Part shown: piece by piece, positions 10,430 to 21,764 of the stretch | How the letters are laid out: each line of letters opens with the position of its first letter | How positions within the stretch are numbered: the first letter of the stretch is position 1 | Assembly (NCBI RefSeq): GCF_032884065.1 | Contig: NC_088868.1 | Coordinates: 34,560,890 to 34,624,889, forward strand | Origin: Artemia franciscana | Lineage: Eukaryota > Arthropoda > Branchiopoda > Anostraca > Artemiidae | Direction: 5' to 3' | Length of the DNA stretch: 64,000 bases | Position numbers and translations under genes: made by a program | Notes under the pieces: model-generated | What the model was told of the DNA's origin: nothing | Database searches by the model: none | Seen by the model: only the letters and a program-made list of their open reading frames with translations

Positions 10430-12790
10430 GTGTAGAAATTATCTTAACGTAAATGAATTAAATTTTTGTAAAAATTCTATTGAGTTTCCAGCACATAAAT
10501 TTGATTAATACTGCCCAATGTGTCTGTCGCAACATTGCACCTCTTAGAAACGCTCGGTAACACACATCAAGTGCATCCCCGGGCTAAAAAGCCGTCTGAA
10601 TTAACAAAACATATCAGAACAAATGAGTGTATTAAAGTAGAGGTGGTTATAATTTTAAAATGTTGGAATATTACCTGAAATAAAACTATGAGGGCGGTTA
10701 AAGATAATTTTAAATTGTAAAGAACTGTACAATTAATTCTTACGAATATAGAGGAGGAAAATACAATGTATTTTCCAATATTTAGAGGGGGGGGGGGGAG
10801 GATTGTCTTTTTTCAATTGTTTTCATTGAAAACACAAAAAGATTTTCATTGAAGACGAAAAAAAGAAACACAAACAGCACCAAAACTACGAATTTTTTAA
10901 GCTCAATTTGGCGCCGTATTCTTTGCAAAACGCCACGGATTTACCAAATCGGCACCAAAAAAAGCTACGTCTGTTTTACGCTTTAAACTGGGTGATATTG
11001 CTACAGACCCATAGGTGAAATTATATTCCTTTTTGTAATTTTTTTGTGGAATAAGCAAAAATGTAAATAAGGGAATAAGGGAATTTTATATAAGGGAACT
11101 TTGTGGAATAAGCAAAAATAAAATTTATATTATTTTTCAAATATTTATTCCACTAAAAAAATTGTATTAAAATTTAAATTCTTTCATTATTAAATATTTA
11201 AGTATTATTATTATTCACATCATCTAGTTTTCATAATGAAGAGAAGAAGCGATTAAAAACTCTATTTTTTTATAATCATAATGAAGTTCAATATCGGTTT
11301 TTGCAAATCAGCACCAAAACTACAATTTTTTGTAAGCTCAAATTGGCACCTTATTCTTGGCAAATCGACAAGGATTTACCAAATTGGCACCAACAAAAGC
11401 TACATCAATTTTAAGCTTTAATCCAGGCATATTGCTACAAACCCACAGACACAATTATGTTACTTTCTGTAATTTTTGTGTGTGGGAAGTTTACTTAAAC
11501 TGCGTAGTAAAAGAGAATAAGCAAATGTAAATAAGGTGATATGTTTTTAGAGAAGGGCTAGTCATATACTAGTTTATCACTCAATCCTAAACACTTCATA
11601 ACAAAACTAATGAATGCAAGTCAGGTCACACCTACGTTAGTAATATCCCTATTCGTTCTGGTCTTAAGCAAGGAAAAATTATATCCCCTTATCTTTTAAT
11701 ACTTGTCTTTATTCTGTTTTGACACGTATTAATCCATCATGCTTCTTAGGCCTAACTAATCTTTCGTATATTGCATATGCAGATGATTTACTATTGATCA
11801 GCCGCACTAAATCTAGCCTAATTAAGTCAAGCCAGCTTGTTTCTAAGTCATTTGAGGAAATCGGCCTCAAACTTAATACTGATATATGAATATTTACTTT
11901 TTAATGCTCAACATCGAAGTAGTGATCTTGCTTGTAGTTCTTTTTCAGCTAAGCTCGTTTCTTCGATTCGGTGGCTTGGTATTAGTATTTGTTCATCTTT
12001 ATCAGCTTTTCGATCTTGTGGGCTCAATAATAGTAAACTTAAAATTGGGTACACAAAAATTGTCCCGAACCGAGACAGATTTTCACGAAAGGCTTTAACT
12101 AGACTTTATTCTACATACCGCGATCACTCTATATTGTTTTCTTTCCGGTTTGCGCCCGTTTTTTAATAACCAAGATTTGCAAAGTATAAGAGTTCTGTAT
12201 TTTCATTATTGCAAATATTTATTGTATCTGCCGCGTTCTTATAGAAATCAGAAGATTATTAGAAAGTATTGTGCCACGGATATTATTTTGTTTAAAAAAC
12301 TCTATGCTAGATTAGGTGCTGAGGCCTGTCAACACTTGGGTCCTTACCACCCTTTGATTAGACTATATTGATTGTATTGTCTGTGTTATTTTGTCTTTCT
12401 TTCCTTAGCGTTTTTACTCTGCTTAAATTGTCAAAACAGGCCAGTAACAAATAAATTATTGTTATTAGTTATTAAGTAACTTTTTATTTGACCTGCTGTG
12501 TCTCTAGTAAAGCTCATTGCTGTGTCTCTAGCAAATTTTTTTTACAATGCCATATCCAAACCTGTTTCTCCCAGTCTTTGGGAAGATCTGCACCATGATA
12601 AATACTAGGCGTAATAAAATATATAAAAGATCGGTAAAATATGTAAAATATCGGTAAAATACATAAAATACCGCTAAAAAACGTGAAATACCGGTAAAAT
12701 TGTTGAATAGGTAAAACAGATTAAATACCAATTTTACAGGGATCCGTAAAAATTACGGTAAAAATAACCAGTTTCACTATGACCAATTTT
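10430..12790 (+). repeat. R3 dispersed element, direct copy split by a LINE fragment
   Basis: Plus-oriented counterpart of 4740-5965. The 'gcaccaaaactac...aagctcaa' block is itself tandemly repeated (about 10870-11060 and 11290-11490). A LINE fragment (11570-12475) interrupts it; the 'ccaaacctgtttctcccag' block resumes at 12556. The tail 12600-12790 is a run of degenerate 'taccggtaaaat' repeats. Confidence 0.6.
11570..12475 (+). mobile_element. LINE fragment: end of reverse transcriptase and 3' tail
   Basis: Reverse-transcriptase motifs appear in broken frames: 'IPIRSGLKQGKIISPYLL' (motif B region) and 'SYIAYADDLLLISRT' (the YADD catalytic box near 11770). The downstream 'YFHYCKYLLYLPRS' resembles 'YFRYAKFLLNYPPW' of the LINE at 28683-30307, so the two are relatives. 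There is no RNase H. The 3' end has an AATAAA-like tail (about 12448-12475). It is truncated at the 5' side and carries several frame breaks. Confidence 0.75.
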
Positions 12791-12941
12791 ACCATTTACA
12801 TCACTAAATAACATAAAACCATTTTGGCAAACATCTGCACATTGGAATAAGAAATTACAGCTTTCATCTTAAGATTAAGTCCCTTTGTCCTATTTTTGTC
12901 AAATAAAATATTATCCAATACATTTGATTCTACAAATATAA

Positions 12942-13119
12942 CTATTTGAATTCAAAATATTTGGATTCTGATTCCATTTTGTCATATTCAAATTCACATG
13001 ATCCTGAAATATTCGGTAAAGTAAGCAAAAGAGCATCTTCACGTTTTGGTGAGAAAAAATGGTTTGGAATGTGAAAGGACTTCTCACTGTCATCTGGTAT
13101 AGCACCATCAATTTTTAAA
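12942..13119 (-). pseudogene. Exon-like block, paralogue of 47025-47167
   Basis: On the minus strand the frame reads 'DGAIPDDSEKSFHIPNHFFS' then 'PKREDALLLTLPNISGSCEF' and stops with TAG at 12942-12944. The paralogue at 47025-47167 has 'DDAIPGDSVKTSCIPNLLS', with one difference of three bases that keeps the frame. That pattern points to a real coding ancestry. The acceptor AG present in the 47-kb copy is changed to AA here (near 13115), so this copy is probably dead or spliced differently. The family is not recognised. It lies ~8.4 kb upstream of the zinc-finger exon on the same strand, as its paralogue does, and could be an upstream exon of the same gene. Confidence 0.45.
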
Positions 13120-14582
13120 AGAAAATTTAAATTAAACAGACCTAGATAAAATTAAACAATTTAATAAATCGTTTTTACAATCTGCTTTTAGTAAAGCAAA
13201 AGCAACCTTAAACGTTCAGCAAAATTCATGGAAATTCATTAAAAATGGATAGTCCTGGAATAGGGTAAATTAACAATAATTAATTGAACAAGAAAAAATT
13301 TGAGTATTCAATAATTAAATACAGCCAAAAATTAATCACTTTTTTGTCACAGAAGCAGACATTTTTTTACACAATTAAAAATACCTAAAATGCCAACTGA
13401 TTGGAGTTTTCTGCTTCAAGTGGGTTAGTTCTCAAAACGTACAGAAAACAAACTGTAGCTTGCCAAACTTCAGCATCTGCATTCAACTAACTTTAACCTC
13501 CCTTATATATCTTGTAACTTAAGATTCCCATCTAAATTCAATATCAGTTATATTGAATTTATATATACTGAATGTACATACATACATTTATAAAAGAAAT
13601 ATTATAAAAAAAAATAATTATTATAACTTTCAAAAACAAAAAACCATTAATACCCTGCTTTGGTGGAAACATTTTGCTCATCATACCTAGACAAGAGAGA
13701 GAGTAAGACAAAATTATTCTTGCCATATGATTAATTGTCTCCAAAACTTAATAATTATGACTAATAAATTCCACCTTTTTTGATTTCCTTAGGCCTGCAT
13801 CAGGATTAAAAAAAAATAAAAAGTGAAAATAATTTTCTAGAGTAAAACAGCTTTCTTTTTATTGTAACAAAGAACTTAACTATATAACTTACCTTTTTAA
13901 ATAAAAGTACCCTCAGAAGTTGTTATGAGTTCAGCCATATTAGAAACTTAAGGGAAGGCCATGAAAGATCCTGGAATAGAGTTGTTGCAACTGATGAAAG
14001 GAATAATATTATGATCAACACTTGGATACAGTACTCAGATTTGAGTCAAGAGAGTAGTGGCAAAAGTCTCTGGAAATAAAAATGCTATAATGACTGATCA
14101 GTATTAATGCAATTCATCAATGGTAACCACAGCTTTCAGCTCATCTTAACACAATTAATATTACAAGTCCAACTCCTTCAGCAGGCAAAAGCATTAGAGA
14201 TATGATTTGATTAGTTTCTTATTTTAAGAAAGTGTCAAACTTCCAAAATTGTTTTTCTGATGTAACTCTATTTGAAGTGTATTTTGGGATTTTAGGCAAT
14301 AGTAGACTTTCATGGTAAAAAAAAGGAGCAAAATACAACTATTAGCTTATTCTGATAGCTGTTACAGCTGTAGGCTACTCATTAAGCAAATTTTTGAAGC
14401 TGAAAACAGTTGGCTCGGAAAATTTGGTTTAGTTACTGAAATAAAAGCTTTATCCATAATGTCATTGCTTAAAACCCTACAGTTGGTAGGCCTATTGCTC
14501 ATTTCCAAGAGTCAATATCCAACTGTTCCTACAAATCAGTCTTCAAGAATATGTGACCATAGATCTAAAATTCAATCAAAAC
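13120..14582. other. No gene recognised
   Basis: AT-rich. 13130-13250 retains weak similarity to 47340-47430 (same duplication). A 160-codon frame starting at 14312 runs on past this stretch to 14794, but its composition is not convincing and it overlaps a hairpin-bearing repeat. Confidence 0.45.
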
Positions 14583-14593
14583 TAGACCTACGT

Positions 14594-14642
14594 TGCCTGG
14601 GCAACGTGAAGTGTTGCGAGAGCAACACTTTGGTTTTGTTTC
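14594..14642. repeat. Double hairpin, left member of an inverted pair
   Basis: 'cgttgcctgggcaacg' followed by 'gtgttgcgagagcaacac', two palindromes in a row, then 'tttggttttgt'. The second palindrome plus its flank (about 29 bp) recurs in reverse orientation at 16185-16213, so the pair may mark the ends of an uncharacterised ~1.6-kb element. Confidence 0.7.
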
Positions 14643-14959
14643 TTCGCTATCGGTTAAATTCTGAAGTTGTCAAAACTATCAAAGCATTCAAAACGGCATA
14701 TTCAAAGCAGAACACAATCAGTAATCACATGATCAACTTCTTCAGCGTTGAAAAAACAACAGCAAAAGAATATCGGAAGAAGGGACTAAATTGAGTTTGC
14801 AGCCAGTTGAACTTTATCCTTTTCAATCGTAGACATCGTGACCGATGGAAACTTGGAACATTATCTTATATAATCTAGTTGGTATTATAAAGCTATTCGT
14901 GACTTTTCAGGATCAAATACCATAGATGTGCACCAATTTTTAGCCTCTGATGAACCTCC

Positions 14960-15300
14960 TCTAGCAACCGATTCTTACTTACAAGTCCCTCTCCCGTGAT
15001 ATACATCCAAGTTCACCGGAAACAAATAATGGGTACACCAACTAGCAAAAGTTGCAAACCCCTTGTCGCTGAAGTCATTGTAGCCTAACAGCCGATTATT
15101 ACTTACAACTCCCCTACATGTCTTACAATCGGGAACCAAGTTGTTCTTACCATCAATTACACCAGAAACAGATAATAGGTACACCAATCAGCAAAAGTTG
15201 CAAACCCCTCATTGCCAAAGATGATTATAAGCTAATAATCGACTGTTGCTTGGAAGTCCCCTACATATCTCACAATTGGTATCGGCCTATTTTTGGTTCA
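14960..15300. repeat. Three tandem units of ~125-150 bp
   Basis: Units begin 'caaccgattcttactt' (14964), 'cagccgattattactt' (15089) and near 15237, and share 'aaaagttgcaaacccc' and 'gtacaccaa'. Noncoding; it lies between the two inverted hairpins. Confidence 0.8.
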
Positions 15301-16146
15301 AGTGTGTACCTTACCACTGAAGTTGTCAACCCCTTGAAACTTTCAAACTGGTGTATGTCATGAAGAAATTTTTGTAACAAAAAATGGATAACATATAATA
15401 AGATCAGCTCATCAAGGTCTATCAGTTGTCATTGAAAAAAAAATTCTATCTGTCTTAGTTCAAAAGTTGACTTTTTTGCCGGAGGCCAACTTTCTAACAC
15501 CACCACTTAGAAAGGAGCAAAGGATAAGCTCTAATTTCTTTAGCAATGAGAGAATTTTTAAAGTTTAAGAGGTATATCTGATACCATTTCTCTATTGCAA
15601 TCCCAAGTAGAAAAAAAAAGAATGGTAAAGTCAGCTGAAATCACGAACAGAAATGGCTAGAAACAATAGATGGCAGCACTTTCGGACCCGTGGGAAAATC
15701 GCACTTTTTTGTTTCTGTAAATTTTTCTATTTATCACTCAAAGAAGATATATTGGCTGTGGGGCCGGGGAACTACCGCATATATTTAACACTTATAGATT
15801 TTAGTCCATCTTCAATTTGAAACTGGTGCCTGCCTGCTTGCCTGCTAGAACGGAGCTTTCCACTCGAAAGCAGAAACATGGTTTGATGAAACGAAAGCTT
15901 GGCTGCACAACTTCAGATACTCCTCTCTGACATAGGCTATATAACTCCACTTCACTTCGCACACCATAGGCTCTGGCTCGAGGACAAGCAAAAACCATCC
16001 TTTTTGGCCCCAGGCAAGAGTTCTACGGAGCTTTCCAAAATGTAATGTCATATTCATCAATCCGGACTGAGGTCCACACTTTCCGTAAAAGCCGCACAGG
16101 TTAGACCCTTACCAGTTTCCAGGAATAAGCTGAGATCGGCGGCATA
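15301..16146. other. No gene recognised; retrocopy-like stretch before a poly(A)
   Basis: About 15780-16146 is less AT-rich than its surroundings and is followed directly by an A-run of about 30. This could be the end of a retroposed transcript on the plus strand, but I find no target duplication and no recognisable protein. Confidence 0.3.
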
Positions 16147-16177
16147 GAAAAAAAAAAAAAAAAAAAAAAAAAAAACC
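16147..16177 (+). repeat. Poly(A) run of ~30
   Basis: Uninterrupted adenine run, followed by 'ccgggacaaaacc' and the right-hand hairpin. Confidence 0.9.
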
Positions 16178-16184
16178 GGGACAA

Positions 16185-16213
16185 AACCAAAGTGTTGCTC
16201 TCGCAACACAAAT
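16185..16213. repeat. Hairpin, right member of an inverted pair
   Basis: Reverse complement of about 14614-14642; contains the palindrome 'gtgttgctctcgcaacac'. Confidence 0.75.
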
Positions 16214-18150
16214 ATATTATGAAATTGCCTTGTATTCACATATTAAACAAATTAGCAATTACTGTACCTTCTAAAGCATTTAAAAAATCAAAGCTAAACT
16301 AAAAATCAAGCAGTCAAACAAATAATTCCAGACATATAATTCCTTTATTTTCTAACATCTGCTAAAATATACAAATAATTGTCTAAAATTATAATATCTA
16401 TTTTCAGTGAGTTCTTCATATTCAACTTGTTACCTTCAAGGAAACACCATAAAATTAAACAAATATACTTGTGCAAATGTAAAACCTCTTAATTATATTA
16501 ATCTATAAAGTGTTTCACTTTACTCTCACCATCCTTCCTAATCATCAAATATACAGACAAAATCATATATTATCAGTAAAATTACCTATTGCCTGGTGCT
16601 ACAAATGTTATTGGTTTGCTTGTTAAATCCTTTAAAAAGTCAGAATAGTTTTGACAATTTATTGTGTTTCTTTTAGCAAGAGAGGATGCTATTCTGATAC
16701 CAAAGCTCAAGAATGTTAAAAATCATGGAATGAAATATGTTATTAGTGTACAGTTCAGTGTAATCATAGAAGGAGATATGGTACTAGTGTACAGTTCACT
16801 GTAAGAAGATGAAAACACGGTTAGGCTTAGAAAATAATTTTAAAAAATAAGAAAATATTTACTTAAATCATTCCTAAAAGAAGTTTACAGTACTTTACAC
16901 CCAACCCTCTTTAAATTGTAAATACACAACACAAGTTACATATTACTAAAACATTTTTCAGTTTTTTTTTTTGTCAATGTTGCTTCAACCTTAAGAAGGC
17001 CATAAAATACTTGCATATATCATTAACAAGTGTTATACATTATTTACCCCTTAACCCCTCGTAATATTTAAATATATAACTCAGCCCAAATTATATATCC
17101 TTTATGCATCTTCCAGTACTTCACTCTTTAGTTTCAAACCAATTTGTTCCACTCACCTGATCAGTCATAATGATCGGGATAGTCATAGGCAACTACTTGA
17201 TGATCATAATGCTGGTAAGTGTGATTTAAGGTAATACCTATGAATTGAAGCAACACTGACGAATTCATGTGAAGGAAAAGCAAGGGAAGTTTACAATTTG
17301 TACTATATGTCTTAATTTTAAGATTGTATTAGGATTTTAAAACTAACTAAGTGTTTTCAGGTTTTATAAAGTTCTTTTCTGATTTCTAAGGTAATACCTT
17401 CAGTAAAACCCTGGTAGTGCATTAAAATTACAAATTAGTTAGTTTATTCACAGTCTTAGCTAATTGCCTCATTTAGCCTTTGGCTATATTAAAACTTAAC
17501 CCCTCCCCCAAAAAATGGATGAAATTCTTACTCTATAATTTTAAGCTATTATCGGTGAATTACATTTTCTTGTTTTAATTTTTTTTTAAAGATATGACAT
17601 TATTAAGGGGGGAGAGGGAGATGCTGGAGATGAACTGTCCAAAATACAAAAATAAATAAATTGGGAAAATAAATTATCCCTTTATTTGTTCTAGCATGTC
17701 ACCTTCTGAAGACGAACCATTCTGACCTTTAGCTATTTTGCCAAATTAGGTAGAAAAAAGCACAATTATTAGCTAAATGTAAGGAGAGATTATATTTAGA
17801 CTTATGAATAGGATGTTTAACAAATATCAATCACTCTTATGGGTAAATGTATAATTTAAAACATAATTTAGCTGGAATAAAAGTGAATATATTACTTGAG
17901 GCTTTGCCTTTACTCATAGGGTCCAGAATTGGAGGTACCAAAAAGGTAATGCAGTACAAAGTTGCCAAAAGTTTAAAAGCATGTAAAAGAAACCTGTCAG
18001 GTGAGAAACTTTGGTAAAACTCTTGTTTAGCATTGTATTTGAATGCTGATTTTAGCATTGAAGAAAACTTCTTACCTATAATTTTTGTCAATATGAACAA
18101 GACTTTAAACCTAATATAGCAGCAAACTGAAAATATGACATGATTTCCTT
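16214..18150. repeat. Noncoding region with R4 ~150-bp repeats
   Basis: Within 16860-17560 lie degenerate units sharing 'catatatcattaacaagtg', 'cccaaattatatatcc' and 'ttttaagattgtattaggatttt' with 18890-19200 and 30540-30900. They look like an internally repeated intron or spacer rather than a gene. 16730-16805 holds a local direct repeat of 'tagtgtacagttca'. Confidence 0.55.
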
Positions 18151-18534
18151 CAGAGGCGCCATTTGGACCAAATCTTGAGGTGGGCATGAACTCCATCTTG
18201 CCCCCCCCCCGACTCACTTTGTGTTGCGTAATCATCTAGGAAATGGGCAATTGACAGAACTCTAGAATTTTATTATGTATCTTACCTACTTTCAAAGTTT
18301 ACAATGATTAATAGCAAATAGCGTAATTACCCCAAGGGTCGTCAAGTAATTATGCTCTTTGGTTAATTGGCGTGCAATAATTTCAAATCAATTGGACAGA
18401 ATAGATCATGTTGGACATAATGGATTATTATGGCCGGCAAAGGGTCCTTTGTGGTGGAAGCTTGGGCCCCCCTGGAAAATCTGGGGTGGGCATTTGCCCA
18501 CCCCTGAACCCCCCCCCCCCAAATGGCGCCTCTG
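18151..18534. mobile_element. hAT-type MITE with perfect 8-bp target duplication
   Basis: The 16-bp ends 'cagaggcgccatttgg' (18151-18166) and its reverse complement (18519-18534) are exact. The flanks are identical 8-bp sequences, 'atttcctt', at 18143-18150 and 18535-18542. An 8-bp duplication and CAG-type ends are hAT hallmarks. The inside (384 bp in all) has no transposase, so it depends on an autonomous hAT elsewhere. The intact duplication and ends suggest a recent insertion. Confidence 0.92.
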
Positions 18535-19239
18535 ATTTCCTTGCCTAAGCTCTTCCAAAACATAATAATCAGTTGACATTCAAATACCCTCTGGTGGTTC
18601 CATATAGCCCAATGAATATTTAAAACACTAAAAGAATACACCAAAGCATTAAAATTGTAACTTCATAATACCCAGGATGTTCCAACTAATCAAATTATCA
18701 TGTTCACTTCAGTTATTATACATTTTTCAATATTACATTTTGATAAATTATGCACTTGATAGCCCGCAGAGATCAATTAGAAGCTGAGACGATGAAAAAG
18801 TTAATGTAGGAGCTAAAAAGTATAACAGTGATGATTAAACACCGAAATATTTGATGCTAATGAAGAACTAATATTCCTCAGAAGAAAACATAGCATTAGT
18901 GTAAATTTCAGTCACATCAGAAGAAAACACTATACAGTTAAAAAAATACAAAATACTTTCATATATTGTTCATAAAAGACCTTCATTTAACTTTAACCCC
19001 AGCTCCCTTTAATGTGCAAATATACAGCCCAAGTTACATATTTCTATGGCATTATTCTGTTTCTCCATTTTGTCAATGCTGTTTCAACCTTAAAAAAACT
19101 AAAATACTTAAATATATTGTTACTAAGTGCTTCACATTACTTTACCCCTAAAAATCTGCTTATGTACAAAAATATAGCAAAACACAAACTATACATTTAA
19201 TAATTCAAAAATAAATATATTTAGCTAATTAACAGTATT
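18535..19239. repeat. R4 repeats
   Basis: 18960-19200 holds two units of the same ~150-bp family as 16860-17120 and 30560-30690 ('cccaagttacatatt', 'aatatattgttactaagtg'). The family resumes at about 30318, so the LINE/Gypsy cluster between is inserted material. Confidence 0.6.
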
Positions 19240-19663
19240 TTCATTTAAGGGAAAGAGGTGTATTTTGGTCTTGAAAATGCTGTCCTCAGCCTGATCAAAA
19301 TTGCTGAAAACCTAAACAGAGTTGAATAAAGCCCTACAACCAGTAATGCCCCTCCACAAACCAGCAGCCCTGGCAAAGTTGAAAGAAAATGTAAAGGAAA
19401 GGAGGCTATACCTAGTCCAGAAGGTAGTAGTAATAAGCTACAGAGACCCCGGTTAGCCCCCTCACGCACCAATGTCTAGCTCCCTTTCAGTGTTCCAATT
19501 AAATATCTGGGGATTCAACCAAGCCAAAAGAAAAGAACCCCAAAACATCTTAGTCAGGCATGCTCCTGATATTTTTCTACTTCAAGAGACCTACCTTAAA
19601 CCAAAGAACACTTTCCATGATTTTAAAGGGTACAATATTGCCCATTGGGACAGAGGTGACCTT
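19240..19663 (+). mobile_element. RNase-H-bearing LINE, part 1: ORF1 end and start of endonuclease
   Basis: The left part reads as the Ser/Pro-rich end of ORF1, with one internal stop. Its terminal TAG overlaps the ORF2 start: 'aatgtctag' ends ORF1 while ATG at 19472 opens ORF2, a usual LINE arrangement. ORF2 begins 'FQLNIWGFNQAKRKEPQNIL' and continues 'HAPDIFLLQETYL', the N-terminal motifs of an apurinic-like endonuclease. The frame ends at 19664, where an unrelated LINE is inserted. The element resumes at 20646 and again at 26006. Its 5' end is missing. Confidence 0.8.
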
Positions 19664-20645
19664 TAATAAGCGACCCTATGAGTATCTTCAATGAAATTGG
19701 AGGTGAGGCTTTGGACTTAGACATGACAGTAAACCCCTCTAAGTCCATGATAATGCTGATTTGTTCCCTCAAATCCTCGCCCTGTTTTGTTGATCCTATC
19801 CCTCCCGAAATTTATGTGTCCTCGTTTAAATTACTTGGCGTCACAATTTCTTCAAATTTAAAGAGGATTAACTGTTCTCAAAGATACCACGTTAAAGAAA
19901 TCATCCATAAAGCAAATGTGTCTATCGCCCTCCTTAAGCTCCTAAATAAATATAGCGTCCCCCCTTCTCACTCCTTAAGGATGTAGACATCTTTTGTCCA
20001 CCCGCATCCTGAATATGCTTGTCCAGTTTGGCACCCTGGCATCTCTCGTGAAGAATCAAACAAAATTGAGTCAATCCAAAAAAGAGCCTTGCAAATAATT
20101 TAAAAAGAAGACAAGGTGCCTTACTCTCTGTTCCTAAAAAAAGCTAGTTTGGAAACCCTTGAGCGAAGGAGGGTGTCGCTGTGCCTCCGTTTTTCAGAAA
20201 ATGCAATAACGAACCGTCAGACGGCAAGTATTTTCCCCAAACGTCACTCCTCATCCAGATTACGACTGCCTTGAGCTGTTTCTGAGCTCATCCTAGTTTT
20301 CCCCCCATTCACTGCGTTACTTCCAGATATGAAAAAACTTTTGTCCCATTCATCGCAGAAAAAATGAATAAAATATCCAACTAGTTTTTTTTTTTTTTTT
20401 TTTTTTTTTTACTGAAGTGTCTTTTCTGACTTGTATTTTGTTCAAGTTTAGTTTGACCAGTTTTTTTCATTATAACTTTTTAATTAGCTTATTATATTTT
20501 ATTTATTGACTCATAATTGATTATTCATTTTGATTTTGATTTTTTGGATTGTTAGTGCAACCATGTATTATGTCAACTCCAAAGTCCGAATTCGGCCCAT
20601 TGAGGGCTTATGATAGAGATATTTGAAATAAATATATTATCTTAA
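19664..20645 (+). mobile_element. 5'-truncated L2/CR1-like LINE inserted in the larger LINE
   Basis: Encodes only the end of a reverse transcriptase and its C-terminal domain: 'VNPSKSMIMLI', 'FKLLGVTISSNLKRIN', 'EYACPVWHPGISREESNKIE', 'IQKRALQII'. This is the typical tail of L2/CR1-like LINEs common in aquatic animals. At least three stops interrupt it. A T-run of about 27 lies at 20384-20410. The 3' end is 'gaaataaatatatt'. It splits the endonuclease domain of the host LINE, so it is younger than that element. Clear target duplications are not visible. Confidence 0.75.
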
Positions 20646-21764
20646 CTAGCTTTTAAAATACACACCCTCAGCCCACAAGGGGAAATGGAGGTTGGTATAA
20701 TTGACATAAAGCTACTTGGAAGTGATAAGTGGATTAGTATTGCTAACTGTTATGCTCCAAAGACAAATAAGTTCTCCCTGAAGCAATTCAAACTGATTGT
20801 GAATGCAAGTGACCCCTCTGAAAATAATTAGTGGTGACTTTAACCTACACCACAGAATGTGGGACACTATATCACCTGAAGATTCAATTGCAACCTCTTT
20901 AACCAAGTACATCCTGGAACCCCAAAATAAGTTGTTCCTTGTCACCCCCAAGGACCTAAACACACGGCTGAACCCACAGACAGGCAAGTACTCAACCATT
21001 GACCTCACTTTCACATCAAAAGATATGGTAAATAGTGCAGAAATCTAGAAACCCTGTGACTTTGACTCTGAACATGAGATTGTATCACTGATACTAGAGA
21101 TTAACCCAGTAAGGTCAGGGTACCAACCAGTGAAATTATGGAAATTCCAAGACAAACTCTTGGAAACACATCTTAGACCAAAAGGCCTTGAAAATTAAGA
21201 CAAGTGATGAGTTAGTGGAATCAATATTTAAAAAGATTACTTCAGCTATCATAGCTTCATCAGAAAGAATATTTGGTTACAAACAACCTCATCCCAAAAG
21301 AATAAATTCTACTCCAGTATGGAACAGTAAATGCCAGAAAGCCTACCTAGAGAGGAAAAAAGCAAAAAATAATTTCTTTAAATACCCCTCAATTGAGAAC
21401 AAAATAGTTTTTAAGCAAAAGACAGCAGAATTCAAAAAGATACTGATAGCTGAGACACAAGATGGATGGAGAAGGCTCATTAAAGACAAATTTGGCCACA
21501 ATACTCCTGTTCAGGAGCTATGGAGAAACTTCCAGATTTTTTCAGGCAAAATAAGAAGAAACCCCATCCCAGCAGAAATACAGATGGGAAGGACAACAGA
21601 ATCTTCAACTAATGGTGAACTTAATCTCTTCTTAGAAAAGTTTCTGAATGTAGTTAGGCCTACTCCAATAAAATACACACCCCAACAACCTAGTCCCAAA
21701 AATATTACTACCCCTTTTTCAGCTCCCGGGAAGGTAAAGACACCATTTCAAAGCTCCAGCCTGG
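20646..21764 (+). mobile_element. RNase-H-bearing LINE, part 2: rest of endonuclease and linker
   Basis: Continues the endonuclease: 'EMEVGIIDIKLLG', 'ISIANCYAPKTNKFS', then after a frame change 'IISGDFNLHHRMWDT' (the GDFN catalytic motif) and 'STIDLTFTS'. 21188-21764 is the linker between endonuclease and reverse transcriptase, about 190 codons open. The Gypsy element begins at 21765. Confidence 0.8.

Noticed and set aside
14312-14794. 160-codon open frame
   Set aside because: No recognisable motif, and it overlaps a palindromic repeat (14594-14642) and AT-rich spacer; likely accidental.
15801-16060. Two overlapping minus-strand frames of ~65-70 codons
   Set aside because: They overlap in different frames with no motif; the stretch precedes a plus-strand poly(A) and is better seen as noncoding.
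16680-16803. Possible exon after 'tgtttcttttag' (about 41 open codons)
   Set aside because: The second half is an internal direct repeat of 'tagtgtacagttca'; a repeat-derived open frame in AT-rich DNA is not enough.
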